A stretch of DNA of 64,000 nucleotides from Pocillopora verrucosa (lineage: Eukaryota > Cnidaria > Anthozoa > Scleractinia > Pocilloporidae). This document shows, in pieces, positions 1 to 11,970 of the stretch; position 1 is the first letter of the stretch, and the number at the start of each line of letters is the position of its first letter. A program made the translations under genes and the position numbers. The stretch is from assembly GCF_036669915.1 (NCBI RefSeq), contig NC_089325.1:1941404-2005403 (forward strand), read 5' to 3'. Under the pieces are notes generated by a model that was not told where the DNA came from, did no database searches, and was given only the letters and a program-made list of their open reading frames with translations.

Positions 1-730
1 TGATCCTGATCTTTATTTTTATAGTTTAGGTCTGTCACAAATGTTCTCCCAAGGAATCTTAATAGGACAAGACGTCCTAAATGAAAGACCTTCCTTTCTA
101 TATGAAATAAGTAAAAATAACATTTAGGTCACTAGGAACGTTATAGGAGGCCTATAATTGTGGCACAATTTCACATTGGAAATATTAAGTTTGGTAACAC
201 CAGTGAAAATGTCGTGCCATGAGACAAGTACATAATATACCAAGCAGTACTTGCATAGAGAAACTTTGATGTACAAAGAAATTACCTGTACTAATGTTAT
301 ATTTACGATGAAATAACAGCTACGAGTATTAACATGAAACCACTTGATGATAGAGCAAATCGGTCGAAGTCAAAGTGCGAAGTTCGGTTTTGTGCAACAT
401 GTAAAGCATATGACTAAAACGACAAATCTACGGCAAAATTTTATTCTTAGGATTAAACCAATCCAAGATCTCACCGAAACAGGGCAGAGGAGGTACATGT
501 GCGACTTCGTTTCAAAAAAAAATTTCGTGGGCACTTGCGCAATTTTCCTTTCTCAGCTTTTGCTGGGCATTAAAGGAAACGAGTGAAAAGAAGGACAATG
601 ACTTTTCTTCGAACAAAGTGTCTATGAATTTAAGTCCTACTAAGACGCATATGAAAGGCTTTTCAAGACCAAACTTTCCACACCTTAAAGCGTTGTCTAT
701 GCAAAAAAGTTAAAGGAAGCTTGAGCTTAC
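1..730. other. no exon recognised; intron side of the leftward CD36-like gene
   Basis: I see no supported exon or RNA gene here. The stretch lies on the downstream (intron) side of the donor at 730 of the minus-strand CD36-like first exon, so it is most simply its first intron, running off the left edge. A short open frame at 344-586 has no recognisable domain. Confidence 0.5.
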
Positions 731-880
731 CTGATCCACTTTGTTCTTGATTATGTTCGAGAACACTCCACCGACATCTAAAACTAAGCCAGCCACAAGG
801 AGAAAGACTCCTGTTATAGCAAAGCTCATGATCAAAACTCTTCGGCTACAACAGCCACAGCAACGACGTCTTGACTCCAT
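731..880 (-). CDS. First coding exon of a CD36/scavenger receptor class B-like protein (partial)
   Basis: This encodes about 50 residues: a short basic, cysteine-rich cytoplasmic tail (ESRRRCCGCCSRR), one hydrophobic membrane segment (MSFAITGVFLLVAGLVL), then VGGVFSNIIKNKVDQ. That is the usual N-terminus of CD36/SCARB/LIMP-2 proteins: short tail, first transmembrane helix and the start of the ectodomain stalk. The exon ends in CAG followed by GTAAGC, phase 0. The rest of the gene would lie to the left, outside the window. An in-frame upstream ATG at 955 could add 25 residues; the ATG at 880 is preferred because it gives the short tail typical of the family. Family knowledge: these are two-pass receptors for lipids and lipoproteins, or lysosomal membrane proteins. 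Assignment rests on one exon only. Confidence 0.55.
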
Positions 881-1235
881 GAGGACAGGAATTAAATCTA
901 TCCTCCAACAGCTATAGAGGAACTGCGTAGTTGAAAATGTTGCAACGTGATCCAAGACTTTGACCTTTTATGGCTGGTTTAGTGGAAATCTAATGCTTCT
1001 CGGAAGTATAAACTGGGAATTTGACTCCACAAGAAATTCAATGAAGAATTTATTTGCCGAAGTACGTCATGCATAATTCCCCATACATGACGTACCTACC
1101 ATACCTGGCGACCGTACCGCTGATAAGCAGTAACCCTGGGCTCGAGATTTCAAGTGGGTGTTACGGTTGAGTAGTCAGCGGTCTCGTATAAGTACTCCTG
1201 CTAATCATGCCGCTGTGACCCTGGGCTCGAGGTTG
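881..1235. promoter_or_regulatory. Putative shared promoter interval between divergent CD36-like exons
   Basis: Only about 355 bases separate the two divergent start codons, so any promoters must lie here or overlap the 5' UTRs. It contains a short inverted motif around 1060-1095 (TACGTCATGCAT and CATGACGTACC). No TATA box in a convincing position is seen. The regulatory role is inferred from position only. Confidence 0.3.
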
Positions 1236-1391
1236 ATGAATACTTCGAAGAGTGGTGCAAAGCGTTTTCTTATCATTGGGATATCTCTAGTAACTGGTAT
1301 TGTTCTTCTTGTAAATGGCTGGATCCTTAGTGCCGGAAGTGTGTTTGAAAACCGAGCGTTTTCGAACTTTATCAAGAAACAAATGAATCAG
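1236..1391 (+). CDS. Orphan CD36-like first exon (tail plus transmembrane helix)
   Basis: This encodes about 52 residues: a short basic tail (MNTSKSGAKR), a hydrophobic helix (FLIIGISLVTGIVLLVNGWIL), then SAGSVFENRAFSNFIKKQMNQ. It is recognisably similar to the minus-strand exon at 731-880, with the same order of tail, helix, VF-x-N, F/I-x-K and closing Q, and it also ends in CAG plus a GT donor (GTAAAG) in phase 0. No CD36 ectodomain exon is visible to its right; the next same-strand coding sequence is nocturnin. It is either an orphan inverted duplicate, the first exon of a gene whose other exons are very far away, or an alternative first exon spliced to nocturnin. Confidence 0.45.
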
Positions 1392-2552
1392 GTAAAGCTC
1401 CGTCCTTCAGTAGGAGATCATTGAGGATGCGGAAAATTTGGTTGTGTCCTCGTGTACAGGTACACAAAGAAACGAAACATTAACGAATGCGTCACAACTC
1501 CATGTATGGATATGAAAACAATAGGAATTCCCCCGTGTAACAGGTACACCAGGACAGCCCCGAAAATTTGGTCTTGTACAGTGTTTGGGGCCGTAAACTG
1601 CAACTCGGTCGGCTTGACAACGATTTTTTTTTCGGCTGCCATCTCATTTGCAATAGTATTCCAAGATTGGACGTTCAATTTTGATTTACGCCAATTCGTA
1701 TCCTAACCTCCTTCTCAAAGATGACAGGCCCAGAAATCCGTTCCTCGATTGCCTTTCACAAAAGACCTTTCAAGATTTAATTTTGTAATTGGCACTTTAA
1801 AAAGTGTTTGAAAGCTCTTGGGTACTTTTCATAACATCCGTGAAGAAAAAATATTAAACCTTTATTGCAAAAACTTTAGGTTTGCATAAGAGTAATGCAG
1901 CCAGGTCAAATTCCAGATCCTGAGGCAGTGTGCAAATGCTAAAATCCCTATCTGAGGGGGAGTCCTCTCAGTCAATTCCTGTGGATAGCCCACACCCCCC
2001 TCCCCCCATCCTGAGACAAACCATTGTTAGGTGCTATAGGAGTACTCAAGCAAAGTTGAGTGATTTAATCAGTCTTTGATTGTTCCATCAACATTTCAGT
2101 ATATGTACTAGGAAGGTAAACCAGTAGAAAGGTGGTCTGTTGCTTTTGTTAATCCTTCAACTCCCAAGATCTTAATACTAATTCTCCTTACTGTCTGCTA
2201 TACAATTCTTGTGATGTTAGTTTGGAGAATTTGGTAGTGGATCAACTTGTAATCCCCTGATTGATATTTTTCTTTACTCTTATCACTTGTCTGATTAATA
2301 TTGTATTGATATTGTAAGGAGAAATTCTGTCTTGGTCACTCATGGGAGTTAAAGGGTTAAGAAGCCATTGGTTTATGGATGTTATTAGAAATTTAAATCT
2401 TTGACCTAGGAAAGTGTGCATGGTGTCTTAGCTAATAAATAGTGCGATTTAAGTCATTTTGTGAGGAAGTGTACATATTAAGTTTTATTAACCTTTCTGG
2501 TAAGCTGTTAAAATATGATTTCTCAATTTAACTGTTGCATTTCAACAAGGAT
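1392..2552. other. Non-coding interval before nocturnin; holds one MITE copy
   Basis: No supported exon. A short imperfect direct repeat (GAAAATTTGGT with GTACAGGTACAC-like blocks) occurs near 1430-1590. The MITE at 2149-2360 is listed separately. Confidence 0.5.
2149..2360 (+). mobile_element. MITE copy a, TTAACCCTTTAACTCCCA-type
   Basis: About 212 bp bounded by inverted ends (TTAATCCTTCAACTCCCA and TGGGAGTTAAAGGGTTAA). The interior has CTCCTTACTGTCTGC, TTGGATCAACT-like and TATTGTAAGGAGAAATTCTG blocks shared with the copies at 3197, 31280, 32889 and 59223. No coding capacity, so it is a non-autonomous DNA transposon by structure. Confidence 0.75.
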
Positions 2553-4261
2553 ATGGCCGCGGATAAACTTGGATTTTTATTTGCACGAAAGGAAACCATG
2601 ACTGAAATAACAAAAATGGTCAAGAAGTTCCCACCATTGCTTGAGAGGACCTTTATCAGCTGTGAGAATGAAGGAAAAGTCAAAAGTGGGGAAACTTCTG
2701 AATTCCGTGTGCTTCAGTGGAATGTCCTTGCTGATGGTAAGCAGATATTTTTACTAACCCTCATCTTTATGGTCATATAGGCCCTGCTATGCGCTTGTCT
2801 CATGAAAGACTGCAAGGTTTACATTTCCAAATTTGCAGGTAGCACTCAGTTTGCAAAGGGAAAGAAACTCCAGAAAAATTAAAACTTGAAAAATCTGAAT
2901 GAAAAACTCTGCAAGTGTCTCATTATCTTCTTACTTTCTTGACTTTCCCAAATTAATATGATCCATTGACAAATTATCCACAATTTCAAGATCCCCTCTG
3001 TACCACTCAACAGGAAAGAAGATATGAAGATATCAGGTTTCTTTCCTCACATATTGATGTTCGGGGGATTCAGTAGAAATTGGCAAAACTAGCTATGGTT
3101 AGTAATTTCACTTCTGCCAGCAAAATGAAATACCAGTAGATTGCGAAGACTTGATTATATTTAGGATGGAAAGTAAGATATTGATCATGTATTGAATAAA
3201 CCCCTTTACTCCCATGAGTGACCAAGATAGACTTTCTCCTTACAAAATCAATAAAATACCAAGCAGACAAGTAATGAGAGTAAAGAAAAATATCAATTAG
3301 TGGATTACATTAATTGATCAAGTACTAAATTCTCAAAACTTACTCATAGGAATTGTATAGCAGAAAGTAGGGGGAATTACTTATTAGAACTTGGGAGTGA
3401 AAAGGTTAATGAATCTATCACAAGCATCTAATGTCTTGATTCCTGTTAGCATTGAGCACTTCAAGTCCAACTGATAACTTTATCAAGAGTCCACCTGAAG
3501 CTCTTCTGTGGTCAAAACGAAAGCTCCGATTACTTCAAGGGATATTGATGTATGATCCAGATATCATAGCTCTGGAGGAAGTTGACCATTTTGAAGATTT
3601 TTTCTTGCCCTCACTTCAAAAACTTGGATATGAGGGACTGTTTGTGGCTAAAAGAGAGTCTCCATGCCTCAAGTTTGCAAATAACTCAGGACCTGATGGC
3701 TGTGCTTTGTTTTATGATCGAGACAGATTCTCTCTTCAGAAGCACAGAGATATCTCACTAAAGGATTCTAGTGGAGAAATCACTAATCAAGTTGCTTTGA
3801 TGGTGAACTTATTTGATAAAATCCAAGGCAAAACTCTTTGTGCTGCTGTCACTCATTTGAAAGCCAAAGAGGGTCATGAAGATTTGCGGCTGAGCCAAGG
3901 AAAAAGTCTTTTGCAGTCAATTTCTGAATGCATTGGTGATGATAAGGCTGTGATAGTACTTGGAGATTTTAATGCAGAGCCATCAGAGCCAGTCTGTAAA
4001 CTGATGGAGGATAATCAATACTTGAGAATGAAAAATGCATACATTACTGCAACAGGCAAGAACCCAGAGTTCACAACCTGGAAGATTCGCCCAGGAAAAG
4101 AAGTGAAACATTCTATTGACTATGTATGGTATTCTGAGAACCTTAATGTTACAGGGTGCCTAGAAATTCCAGAAAGTGATGGTGTTCCTGAGGAACGCTG
4201 CCCTAGTTTACAGTATCCATCTGATCATTTTTCTTTGGTGTTTGATTTCTGCTGGGGATGA
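2553..4261 (+). CDS. NOCT: Nocturnin homologue (endonuclease/exonuclease/phosphatase fold)
   Basis: Two exons: 2553-2736 (donor GTAAGC, phase 1) and 3450-4261 (acceptor TGTTAG), giving about 331 residues. Exon 1 ends in FRVLQWNVLAD, the first strand of the EEP fold. Exon 2 carries the metal-binding glutamate in LEEVDH (about residues 103-108), SPCLKF and GPDGCALF, THLKAK (His near 197), GDFNAEP (about 233) and the terminal YPSDH motif, so all catalytic elements are present. Family knowledge: nocturnin is a circadian-linked EEP enzyme that removes the 2'-phosphate from NADP(H); it was earlier described as a deadenylase. The protein is shorter than vertebrate nocturnin because it lacks the long mitochondrial-targeting N-terminus; an unseen upstream exon could supply one. 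The start at 2553 is the first in-frame ATG. Confidence 0.88.
3197..3409 (-). mobile_element. MITE copy b, inverted relative to copy a, in nocturnin intron 1
   Basis: About 213 bp, same family as the element at 2149-2360 but in opposite orientation: CCCTTTACTCCCATGAGTGACCAAGA is at the left and CTTGGGAGTGAAAAGGTTAA at the right. It fills most of the distal part of the nocturnin intron, ending about 40 bases before the acceptor. Confidence 0.75.
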
Positions 4262-4334
4262 AATCTCCCATAATTTCCAATTACATAATATTTTAAATTT
4301 TGTCATTGTTTGATTTATGGAGACATTGTTAGCA

Positions 4335-4625
4335 TGATGTTGGCATTGACACGGTGGTGAGAGCAGTCACCTCCCATCACTGTGGCCCAGGTTTGATTCC
4401 AGGACCTGGTGTCCAATGTGGGTTGAGTTGGTGTTTGGTTCTTGTCCTCACTCCAAGGGTTTTTTCTCTGGGTTGTCTGCTTTCCCTTCCTCTGCAAAAA
4501 CCAACATTCCAAATTTCAGTATTCCAGCTGGAACGAGTGGACTGGAAGAGCCACCTTGTGGAATGTCCACTCATCTATATAATTATTATATTAATAATAA
4601 TAATAATAATTATTAATATTATTCC
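4335..4625 (+). mobile_element. tRNA-derived SINE with AT-rich microsatellite tail
   Basis: The 5' part has a pol III A-box-like TGGTGAGAGCA followed about 35 bases later by a B-box-like GGTTTGATTCC, as in a tRNA head. The body contains CCAAGGGTTTTTTCTCTGGG and CAAAAACCAACATTCCAAATT, which I recognise as typical of an abundant anthozoan SINE body. The element ends in an ATT/AAT repeat (about 4580-4625). It lies just downstream of nocturnin. Confidence 0.65.
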
Positions 4626-6398
4626 ATTCTTGGGTAAGGAACTCACTTAAACAAACACCTTTGCACAGATTGAATCAGTTTCATCCCTAGTAGGATGGAG
4701 AAAGTTGCCAAAGAAATATCATTACACAACAGACATTCAGTGAAACTAATGTTCAAGACAACAATGAAGGTTGAACTATTTTAGCTGCATTATCTAAGTT
4801 TTTTATCTCGGATTCTGATGACAGATATAAGACATAAGAAACTCAGAATTATGAAGCTGGTTTGAGAAGAATTTAAACCACAAGGAAGAATTTACTATTT
4901 TCATTTTGCCTCATATTTAGATATACCCCCAAGAAACATTACAAACATATGATTTTAAAGGAGAATAAAGAGAACCAAGTGTAACTTAATTTCTCTAGAG
5001 AGCTATGAGCCTTTTGTTTTAGGTTTAATTATCACATCTTCCAGACAAAGAGGGTGTTATACATACCCCAATATCATAATCCTATAGCTACACCTCTCTG
5101 AGTCAAAATGATTGTACAGTGAAAAAATAAAAGAACAAATTAGAACCAGTGAAATCAAGGTGTGTGTATTTCTACTCCAGGTTTCTATTTAACTGAAATG
5201 CTAACAAAATAGTGGGAAGGAATACTTTGCATATATATGATAGAAAGTACAAATTCATTTTTTTGAGGACTTGAATTTGTGTTGTTGCTAAATTTTGAAA
5301 GCTTGTAATAGCTGTGCAATACAATAATAATTATTGGATTTATTGATAGAAGTGACAGGAGAAAGTTACTGATCGTTTTTACTCATTCGATATTTGATAA
5401 TGAAAGCAAAAGACGAGATGAGGATAATGTTTACTTTCAAGATACCCTTTTGTCAACAGTTTTTCATCACGTGAAGGAGCTATACGAAGAATTTTGGCAT
5501 TCCTTCATGCATGTGTGATATTTCAATAACAACCATCTTTGGTATTATTGTCCAACAGTTCTTAATGATACACTTCATGTTTAGAAGCAGAGCTAGGCAT
5601 TTTTTCATGCACGAACAGAGATCACGAACAGCTTCGAATATCAAGGTACAGGCCACACCTACCACCTCTCCCCCTGCTGAAAAGCACGCCCGTCCACAAT
5701 GCACCAGCAACTGCATCCTTTGCGCCATTCCTTGCGGCACAATTTAATTTGAGATTAAATAAATTGCGGTCTGTAGCATAATTTGATCATTTGTGGACAA
5801 AAGAACTCCAATTTGTACTTATATTGTACTATTGTAATGAATAAAACATTGAAGAAAATGGATTTTAACTGAATGCGCATTTACGGGGTTCATTTCTACA
5901 ATTGAATTTCGTCCGCAGGTTAACTCATTTTGTAAAGAAGGTTGCAGGCTCTATCTGAACTTTCCTCCCTCTTCTCTTGCCGAGTTATTGGAATTTTTTA
6001 GCGTCCCACAGTCTCCTGCTTGAGATTTATTGCGGGACGGGATCGATGCCGAGCGGGAGGATTGGAAACTAGCCGGACAGTTGTGTGCGCTTTCAAGACG
6101 TCCTCGACGGCAAAAACTTAAGTATGAAAACACATTGTTATTTGCGCCCCATGAATAAAGTTCATTATAGTTATTATTTTTACTACGATTATGATTACTA
6201 TAATTGTAATTGTAATTATTATTATTATTAGTTTCTAACTTAATGAATTTTTTATTACTGGTTTGTAGAATTTTAGAAATGAAAATTTTTATTAGTAGTT
6301 ATTGATAAGACGGCTTTTTATCGTACATATTTAATTTTCAAGACTTACCTATTAAAATTATTCATGAATAATTATTGTTATTATAATTTTATCATACA

Positions 6399-6429
<31 letters not shown>

Positions 6430-8474
6430 GTTATTATTATTATTATTATTACTATCATCATCATTAGGTATGACCACGCAACAATCTCCATCCATCGAAA
6501 AATCAGGGAAGCCTCGGGGGAATTAAGAACGCTCGCTATTTGCCAGATGATACCTGTCAGGAGCCCACTGCTCCTGTGCCTGTACAATTTGAACTACGGT
6601 CCCCCAACATCATTATCTAATCAGATGTTTGTTCAAATTGCTTCATTTTGAGACGTACAGAAGATATTTGAACGTCTAGAGAAGTAATATAAACTCGGAT
6701 TGTCTTGGATCCTCAAGATACGAAATAAAAACTTTGTCGACCTTTGAACTCTCACGAATTTACTTGGGGTCAGCGTTGCGAAGCCTCAGCATTACCATGG
6801 AAATGCTTCACGTTGTTGAATGGCAAGCGGAGTACTTTAATGGTCCTTTCAGTGATATCATCAATGATTATGATAATTGACATCAATTAACCAAAACGTT
6901 TCCACCTGCCTTTTACTGGTCTTTAATGGGTAGAATCTATTTATTCGTATACACCCTCGACAAGAAATCTTCACAGCAATATGCAAAAATCAATATTGCA
7001 AGCGAAGCCAGAAAGTCTTCGGCATAGCGCGTACGCAAACATGCTAAATAGGATTTGATGTATAACTCGCCAAAGTTGTTGTAAAAGCAGTTTCCTGGTT
7101 AAATCTTCGGAATTTTCTCTGTGCGAAAGTAAAAATCCTCGGGCTAATCGAGCTATGGTTTCGATAGTCACCTAGACATGGAGAAAATTTGGTCGCACGT
7201 ATTTTTTTCCTTCTTTCAAATGGAATTGACAACAATATATCTTGATCGCAACTCTGTTCGTCTTTTCTACTGGTAAATTAAATGACGCATTGACTTTATG
7301 TCGTATTTTAAACAAGTTAGCAACAAAGTTACGACTGAGTTCAATTTTTATCACACAACTCGACGGTTGGAAGTTAGCCGGTACAGTAAGTTATTGTCAA
7401 GGCGATCTGTGACTCTGTTTTTAATTTCTCATTTCACAATTTACAAATACTTGTCGAATATACATCAACATATATCATGGATCCAACTGAAGAAGTCATT
7501 CTCCGTGCTTAATCGTGGTTCTTTACGTGTGGTTTGAAAATGGCTTTTCCATTGACACATCTAGAAGTTCAAATTCTAATTAAGGTTTTTTTAAATTCAA
7601 TTTCGATGCATGTTAAAGTGGGTTACAGGAGAAAAACTATTTCCAGTTTTGAATTTACCAGTCGCAAAATATGACAAGTTACATCTTAAGGCGTTTGCGT
7701 GTTTTGTGTTAAAAAGCGGCAAAATAGACGTTAAGAATATTCCGAGCGTAAACTTTGCTAAATCGATCACGAACCAAAACAATACTACTCTTTGTAACAT
7801 TTGGACAAAATCTTCATGCCTATTGTGAATCTGTTTACTTTCCCCGTTTGACTTCGCTCGCCTTTGAGAAAAAGGTAAACGTAGATGTCTAATTTACGCA
7901 ACGTGACTGGGATTTTGCTTGATCGAACTAAATGTTCCCGTTTTAAATAATTCGCTTTATTCTATTATGAATTAAACTCAAGAAAACTCTCAACCTGAAA
8001 GAAATAACTGATGATCTCAACCGAAATACAAATGAAGAAATTTTTTTCTCAAACAAATACCAAGAAAAAAAATTCAATTTCTCTTTCTAGTAAGGTATTC
8101 TTAGTGCATTCCGGTATTATAACACTTGAAAATTGCGGCAATACAAAATGAACAAGAAACAACAGGTAACCCATTCTTCTTTTTGCACGTAAGGGCGAAG
8201 ACACCTCTCATAGGCGCGGTGCAACCTCTTCAACGAACCTCTGAACAAAAAAAAATAACGCCTTTATCACTTTTCATAAAAATAGAAAGTATGACTTCTA
8301 CTTCGGTAAACATTCGGGATATATTGTCTGTATGAAATATCCTGGTTTAAAAAAAAAAATTACAGATTATTCTTTACTTCAGTATCATTCGATGGTTTAA
8401 AACTCCGATCACTGGAAGGTATCGTTTGATGATCGACCGGGATCGTGAAAAGTACAAATACTAGCAATGAATAA
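4626..8474. other. Gene-free AT-rich interval
   Basis: No exon, tRNA or recognisable element is supported. The main structure is a TTA/ATT trinucleotide tract at about 6200-6460. Short open frames here have no domain, signal peptide or splice context. Confidence 0.5.
6385..6460. repeat. (TTA)n trinucleotide microsatellite
   Basis: Nearly uninterrupted ATT units, with a looser ATT/AAT-rich halo back to about 6200. It explains the poly-Ile open frames on both strands. Confidence 0.9.
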
Positions 8475-9188
8475 TTACAGTCTGAAGAACACATAATCGT
8501 TGAAGTGGTTCCATTTTGTCTCTTCGCTTTCAGGATCATAACCAGCTCCGCCGGCCGAACTTGTGATAAGCTTGAACCCTCTATCGTGCAGTTGATCGAA
8601 AGCTTTTTCCAGATAGTTGTGCTTTAGGTAGAAGCGGTTGGTATAACGTGCCTCGTCTCGATCAGGGTCTCGCGTTTCGTTCAGCGATTCGCCAAATACC
8701 TCCCGTGCTAAGGCAACATTACCACAAACCAGGATACGCTGGAGCTTTCGAAATTTAACATCAGCTAGACCGTCTCGTCCAAAGGCGTATGTCCCGCGTA
8801 CACCAATAGATAGAAAACCAGATGGTCGAATATTCTTACTATCACTGCCCGTTTTCTCTCGCTGCAAAGCCTTTATTATGCCCTTCAGTCGAAAATATTC
8901 CGCTTCCGCGAGCAGGCGGTCCCTCTCGTTAAAGTTTTCTGGTAAGGCAAGCTTGGAGTTGCGGAGATAATCCAGAATGTAGCGAAAAAGCATTCCGTCG
9001 CGGTCGATGAAGAACCGACCGCGTGAATCTCGAGGGATTTTATGCTTACCGCTAAACATTGCGCTTAACAGCGAGTCAGGATCTTTCAACAGCGTCGGAA
9101 GAGACGTTGTATAAAGCTGACCACCTACATTGAGTTCAACTACAGCTGGTAAATTCTGATCCGTTGGTGATTCCTTGGGCGATTGCAT
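8475..9188 (-). CDS. KCTD8/12/16-type BTB protein (GABA-B receptor auxiliary-subunit family)
   Basis: A single-exon frame of 237 residues from the ATG at 9188 (MQSPKE). Residues about 14-100 form a T1/BTB domain (VVELNVGGQLYTT, FFIDRDGMLFRYILDYLR, EAEYFRL). Residues about 117-237 match the H1 domain found only in the KCTD8/12/16 group (FLSIGVRGTYAFGRDG, RILVCGN, LAREVFGESLNETRDPDR, RYTNRFYLKHNYLEKAFD). Family knowledge: vertebrate members bind the GABA-B2 tail as pentamers and alter G-protein signalling kinetics. The same frame is open upstream to an ATG at 9383, but those 65 residues resemble no family N-terminus and are probably 5' UTR. Lack of introns is common in this family. Whether it is orthologous to KCTD8, 12 or 16 individually cannot be decided. 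Confidence 0.85.
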   Translation of the reverse strand: MQSPKESPTDQNLPAVVELNVGGQLYTTSLPTLLKDPDSLLSAMFSGKHKIPRDSRGRFFIDRDGMLFRYILDYLRNSKLALPENFNERDRLLAEAEYFRLKGIIKALQREKTGSDSKNIRPSGFLSIGVRGTYAFGRDGLADVKFRKLQRILVCGNVALAREVFGESLNETRDPDRDEARYTNRFYLKHNYLEKAFDQLHDRGFKLITSSAGGAGYDPESEETKWNHFNDYVFFRL

Positions 9189-11903
9189 TTTTTTTTCTTT
9201 CAAGGCAAGAGAAGAAGCAAATGATAATGAAAATTCGTTCACTGGTAAAATACCACTCTTAGCGAAAAGTAAATAATGGCTGGTTGCATTACGCACGCGC
9301 AATCCCTCCTTCCGATGTTGTGGCGTTATTCTCTCAGTTAAGCAGCTGCCTCTGATTTGAAAAATGAAAAGATTCACATCCAAACCTACCCCACTCTTTC
9401 TTTTTCTACTCTCTGTAATTTACTTCCAACATTTTCGCTTTTGACTCATTTCAAGGCGCAGTTTAGACGAGCCGTCATTTGACCCGAGAGAAAAAAATAA
9501 TACGAAAAATTCCTCGCAAAATATCAAATTTATTAACAATAATGCTACTGCTGAATATATATTTTTTTGAAAATTAATGGAATATTTTGGCGAAATTCGA
9601 AAGCCTTTCATTGTTACTGAAACGAGAGTACATTTTTAATCAGCTGAAAGGAAAAATAGACTTCTGCATTTGGTGATCTATTTGTTTAGTATACTTGATT
9701 GCAATAAAAGTGAATTTGCATTTTTAAAACAAAAATTCAGGAGATTTGGGTTTCATTTATGTAAAGCGCTATCAGGTTTTCGTCGCCGCCTTTAGTCTGC
9801 TAACAACGAATTGAAAACAGACAAAATTTAGGCGTTACTCCTCTGACGTCGACTTAAATCGCTAAATACCATTTTGGGTTGAGAAAAACAAAAATAATTG
9901 TCATATTTTTATCCACCATAAGCTGCCTAAAGAGTAGAATTTAAAGAAAGCCGAATACGCATAAATTACTTTTGACTTTCAACGGGTAGGCTGAAGTCAC
10001 GTGGCGTTTGCAACGACTAAGAATCGACAGTTTGATGATCGTCAAATTGCAGCTGTAATGTAAAAGATTTTTAGCTTTTTCCCTAAAATATCGGTAGTTT
10101 TTTACTTGAAGTAATCAACAGTTAGCTAATTTATCATTCAAGATGTGAACAGATCTCTGTGTACAATGGCCCGTCAAAATTAACTGAAGACAGGAGGAAT
10201 CGAATGTCTTACGTCTTATAAGCGGCTCTTTAAACGCCCACGCTTGGCGAAAACAGTCACTTGAAACGCTTGTTGGAGAAGCAGAATATTTTTTGCAAAA
10301 CAAAAAAAAAAGAAGAATCCATTAGTTCATATTTCAAGTTCTCTTTTACGTATTATTATTTTTATTTGGAATTTTTTATTTCTTTCATTTTCCGTTTGCG
10401 TGCAACTAAATACGGTACACTACCTATTAAATATATAACCATTGTGTTGCTGAACGAAACGGAACAGCGCTTTTAGGAATAACAAATATCCATCCATATT
10501 TCTCGTTCTAAAAAATGTTTCAAAAAATCATGATAATATAAAGACGAAAATCTATCTAGAGCTAGACTAATCCAAATCAAATTTGAACGCATCGTTTCCT
10601 AATAGTATCATTTTTTTATTTCACTTATTTTAAACAGGGACAACCTAAACATTTGATGAAACTCGTCTAAAAGATGAAGGATTTTTGGTGTAATTTCTGA
10701 AACAAATAGTACCATTTTCAGACACATTTCGACATCTATTCGCATGTATATGTTTTAAGATATTTTCGTAAAATTATATTTGAAAAAAAAAAGGCAATGT
10801 CAATGGCCGGAGGGGATTCTTTAAAAATTTTAAACAGCTTAATTTGCATTGCCGCTATCTACTAAAAAATACATTAACAGCACTTTTAAAATATGCTGAT
10901 ATGACCATCAAGTACGCAGAAAACTGTGTATTGGTCACACGAGCCAGTGATATCAATGCTAACCAATAGTTCTCATAAACATAATTGCCGTATATTGACT
11001 TAATTCAGAACTTGCGAACTCGTAAAATTTAGATAAAGATGTCATAACTTTTCGGCCAAAAAAAAAATAATAATGCTTTCTATATTTGCCCTTATCAATA
11101 CAGATAGCGGATAGCCATTTGGTCTCGCTTATTTCACCAATAACTTTGAGTTAAGCGCACAAATGTATTTTGCATCTTCTTGACCCCATTGCAGTCATCC
11201 AGTGATTATTGCCACAACATTCGCTAAGGAAAACAACAACAAAAGCAACACTTCATTCGCTATTTCGTGTAGAGTTGAACAAGTTAAATTATCGCTCGAA
11301 AGGTGCTTGTTAAACGGGAGAAAGAGGATTTATACACAATGCTTTTTAGAACCAATTAATTAGCCTCAAGGAATGTGCATGTCAATGTGAGGACAAAAGA
11401 GAAAAAGGTTTCAGTCAGTCTATAGCATTTCAAACACTTAACTGAACTGTCGGTTGACAAGCATGATTTTCTTGATTTTATTTTTCTTACAACCTGCTTC
11501 AAACCTCTGCCAGTTGACAATTGCGAATTCAGAATTAGTTTTATGTCTCTTGCTCTTCATTTGGTTTGCCGAAACTTCCGCAACTTATGTCTAAAACCAC
11601 AATTAGGTTTTGGTGTTTCCTATCACATTAATTCAAACTTTATCGGCTTTTACATGCGCATGCATCATTTTCTTTCGCGGAGTAATTCCCTCCGTGATAT
11701 ATTATTTTTCTAAACTTGATCAGCGCACTCTCACCTAACTCCACAAACTCTTTATTTGATCACTATACTGACACTAACAACATTCTTTAACACGTTGCCC
11801 GGCCAGCGTCACGCGCTTGCGTAAAAGACTGAAAACGGTTTCGTGTCTCCAGCTAATGTATAACAGGATACTTAAGTGTTATCAACTGAGTTGATATTGT
11901 GTT

Positions 11904-11970
11904 GTTCAACTGAGTTGTTAACGTAAATTGGCTACCGTAAAGAGTTTCAAAGCTGACGTTCGATGGTTAG
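11904..11970 (+). repeat. Dispersed repeat, copy 1
   Basis: Contains CAACTGAGTTGTTAACGTAA, then ATTGGCTACCGTAAAGAGTTTC and GACGTTCGA. It is closely matched by 14511-14584, which suggests an interspersed element of unknown class. An additional CAACTGAGTT lies just upstream. Confidence 0.6.

Noticed and set aside
5480-5747. Overlapping frames on both strands
   Set aside because: No domain, no splice context and no conservation evidence; treated as chance ORFs.
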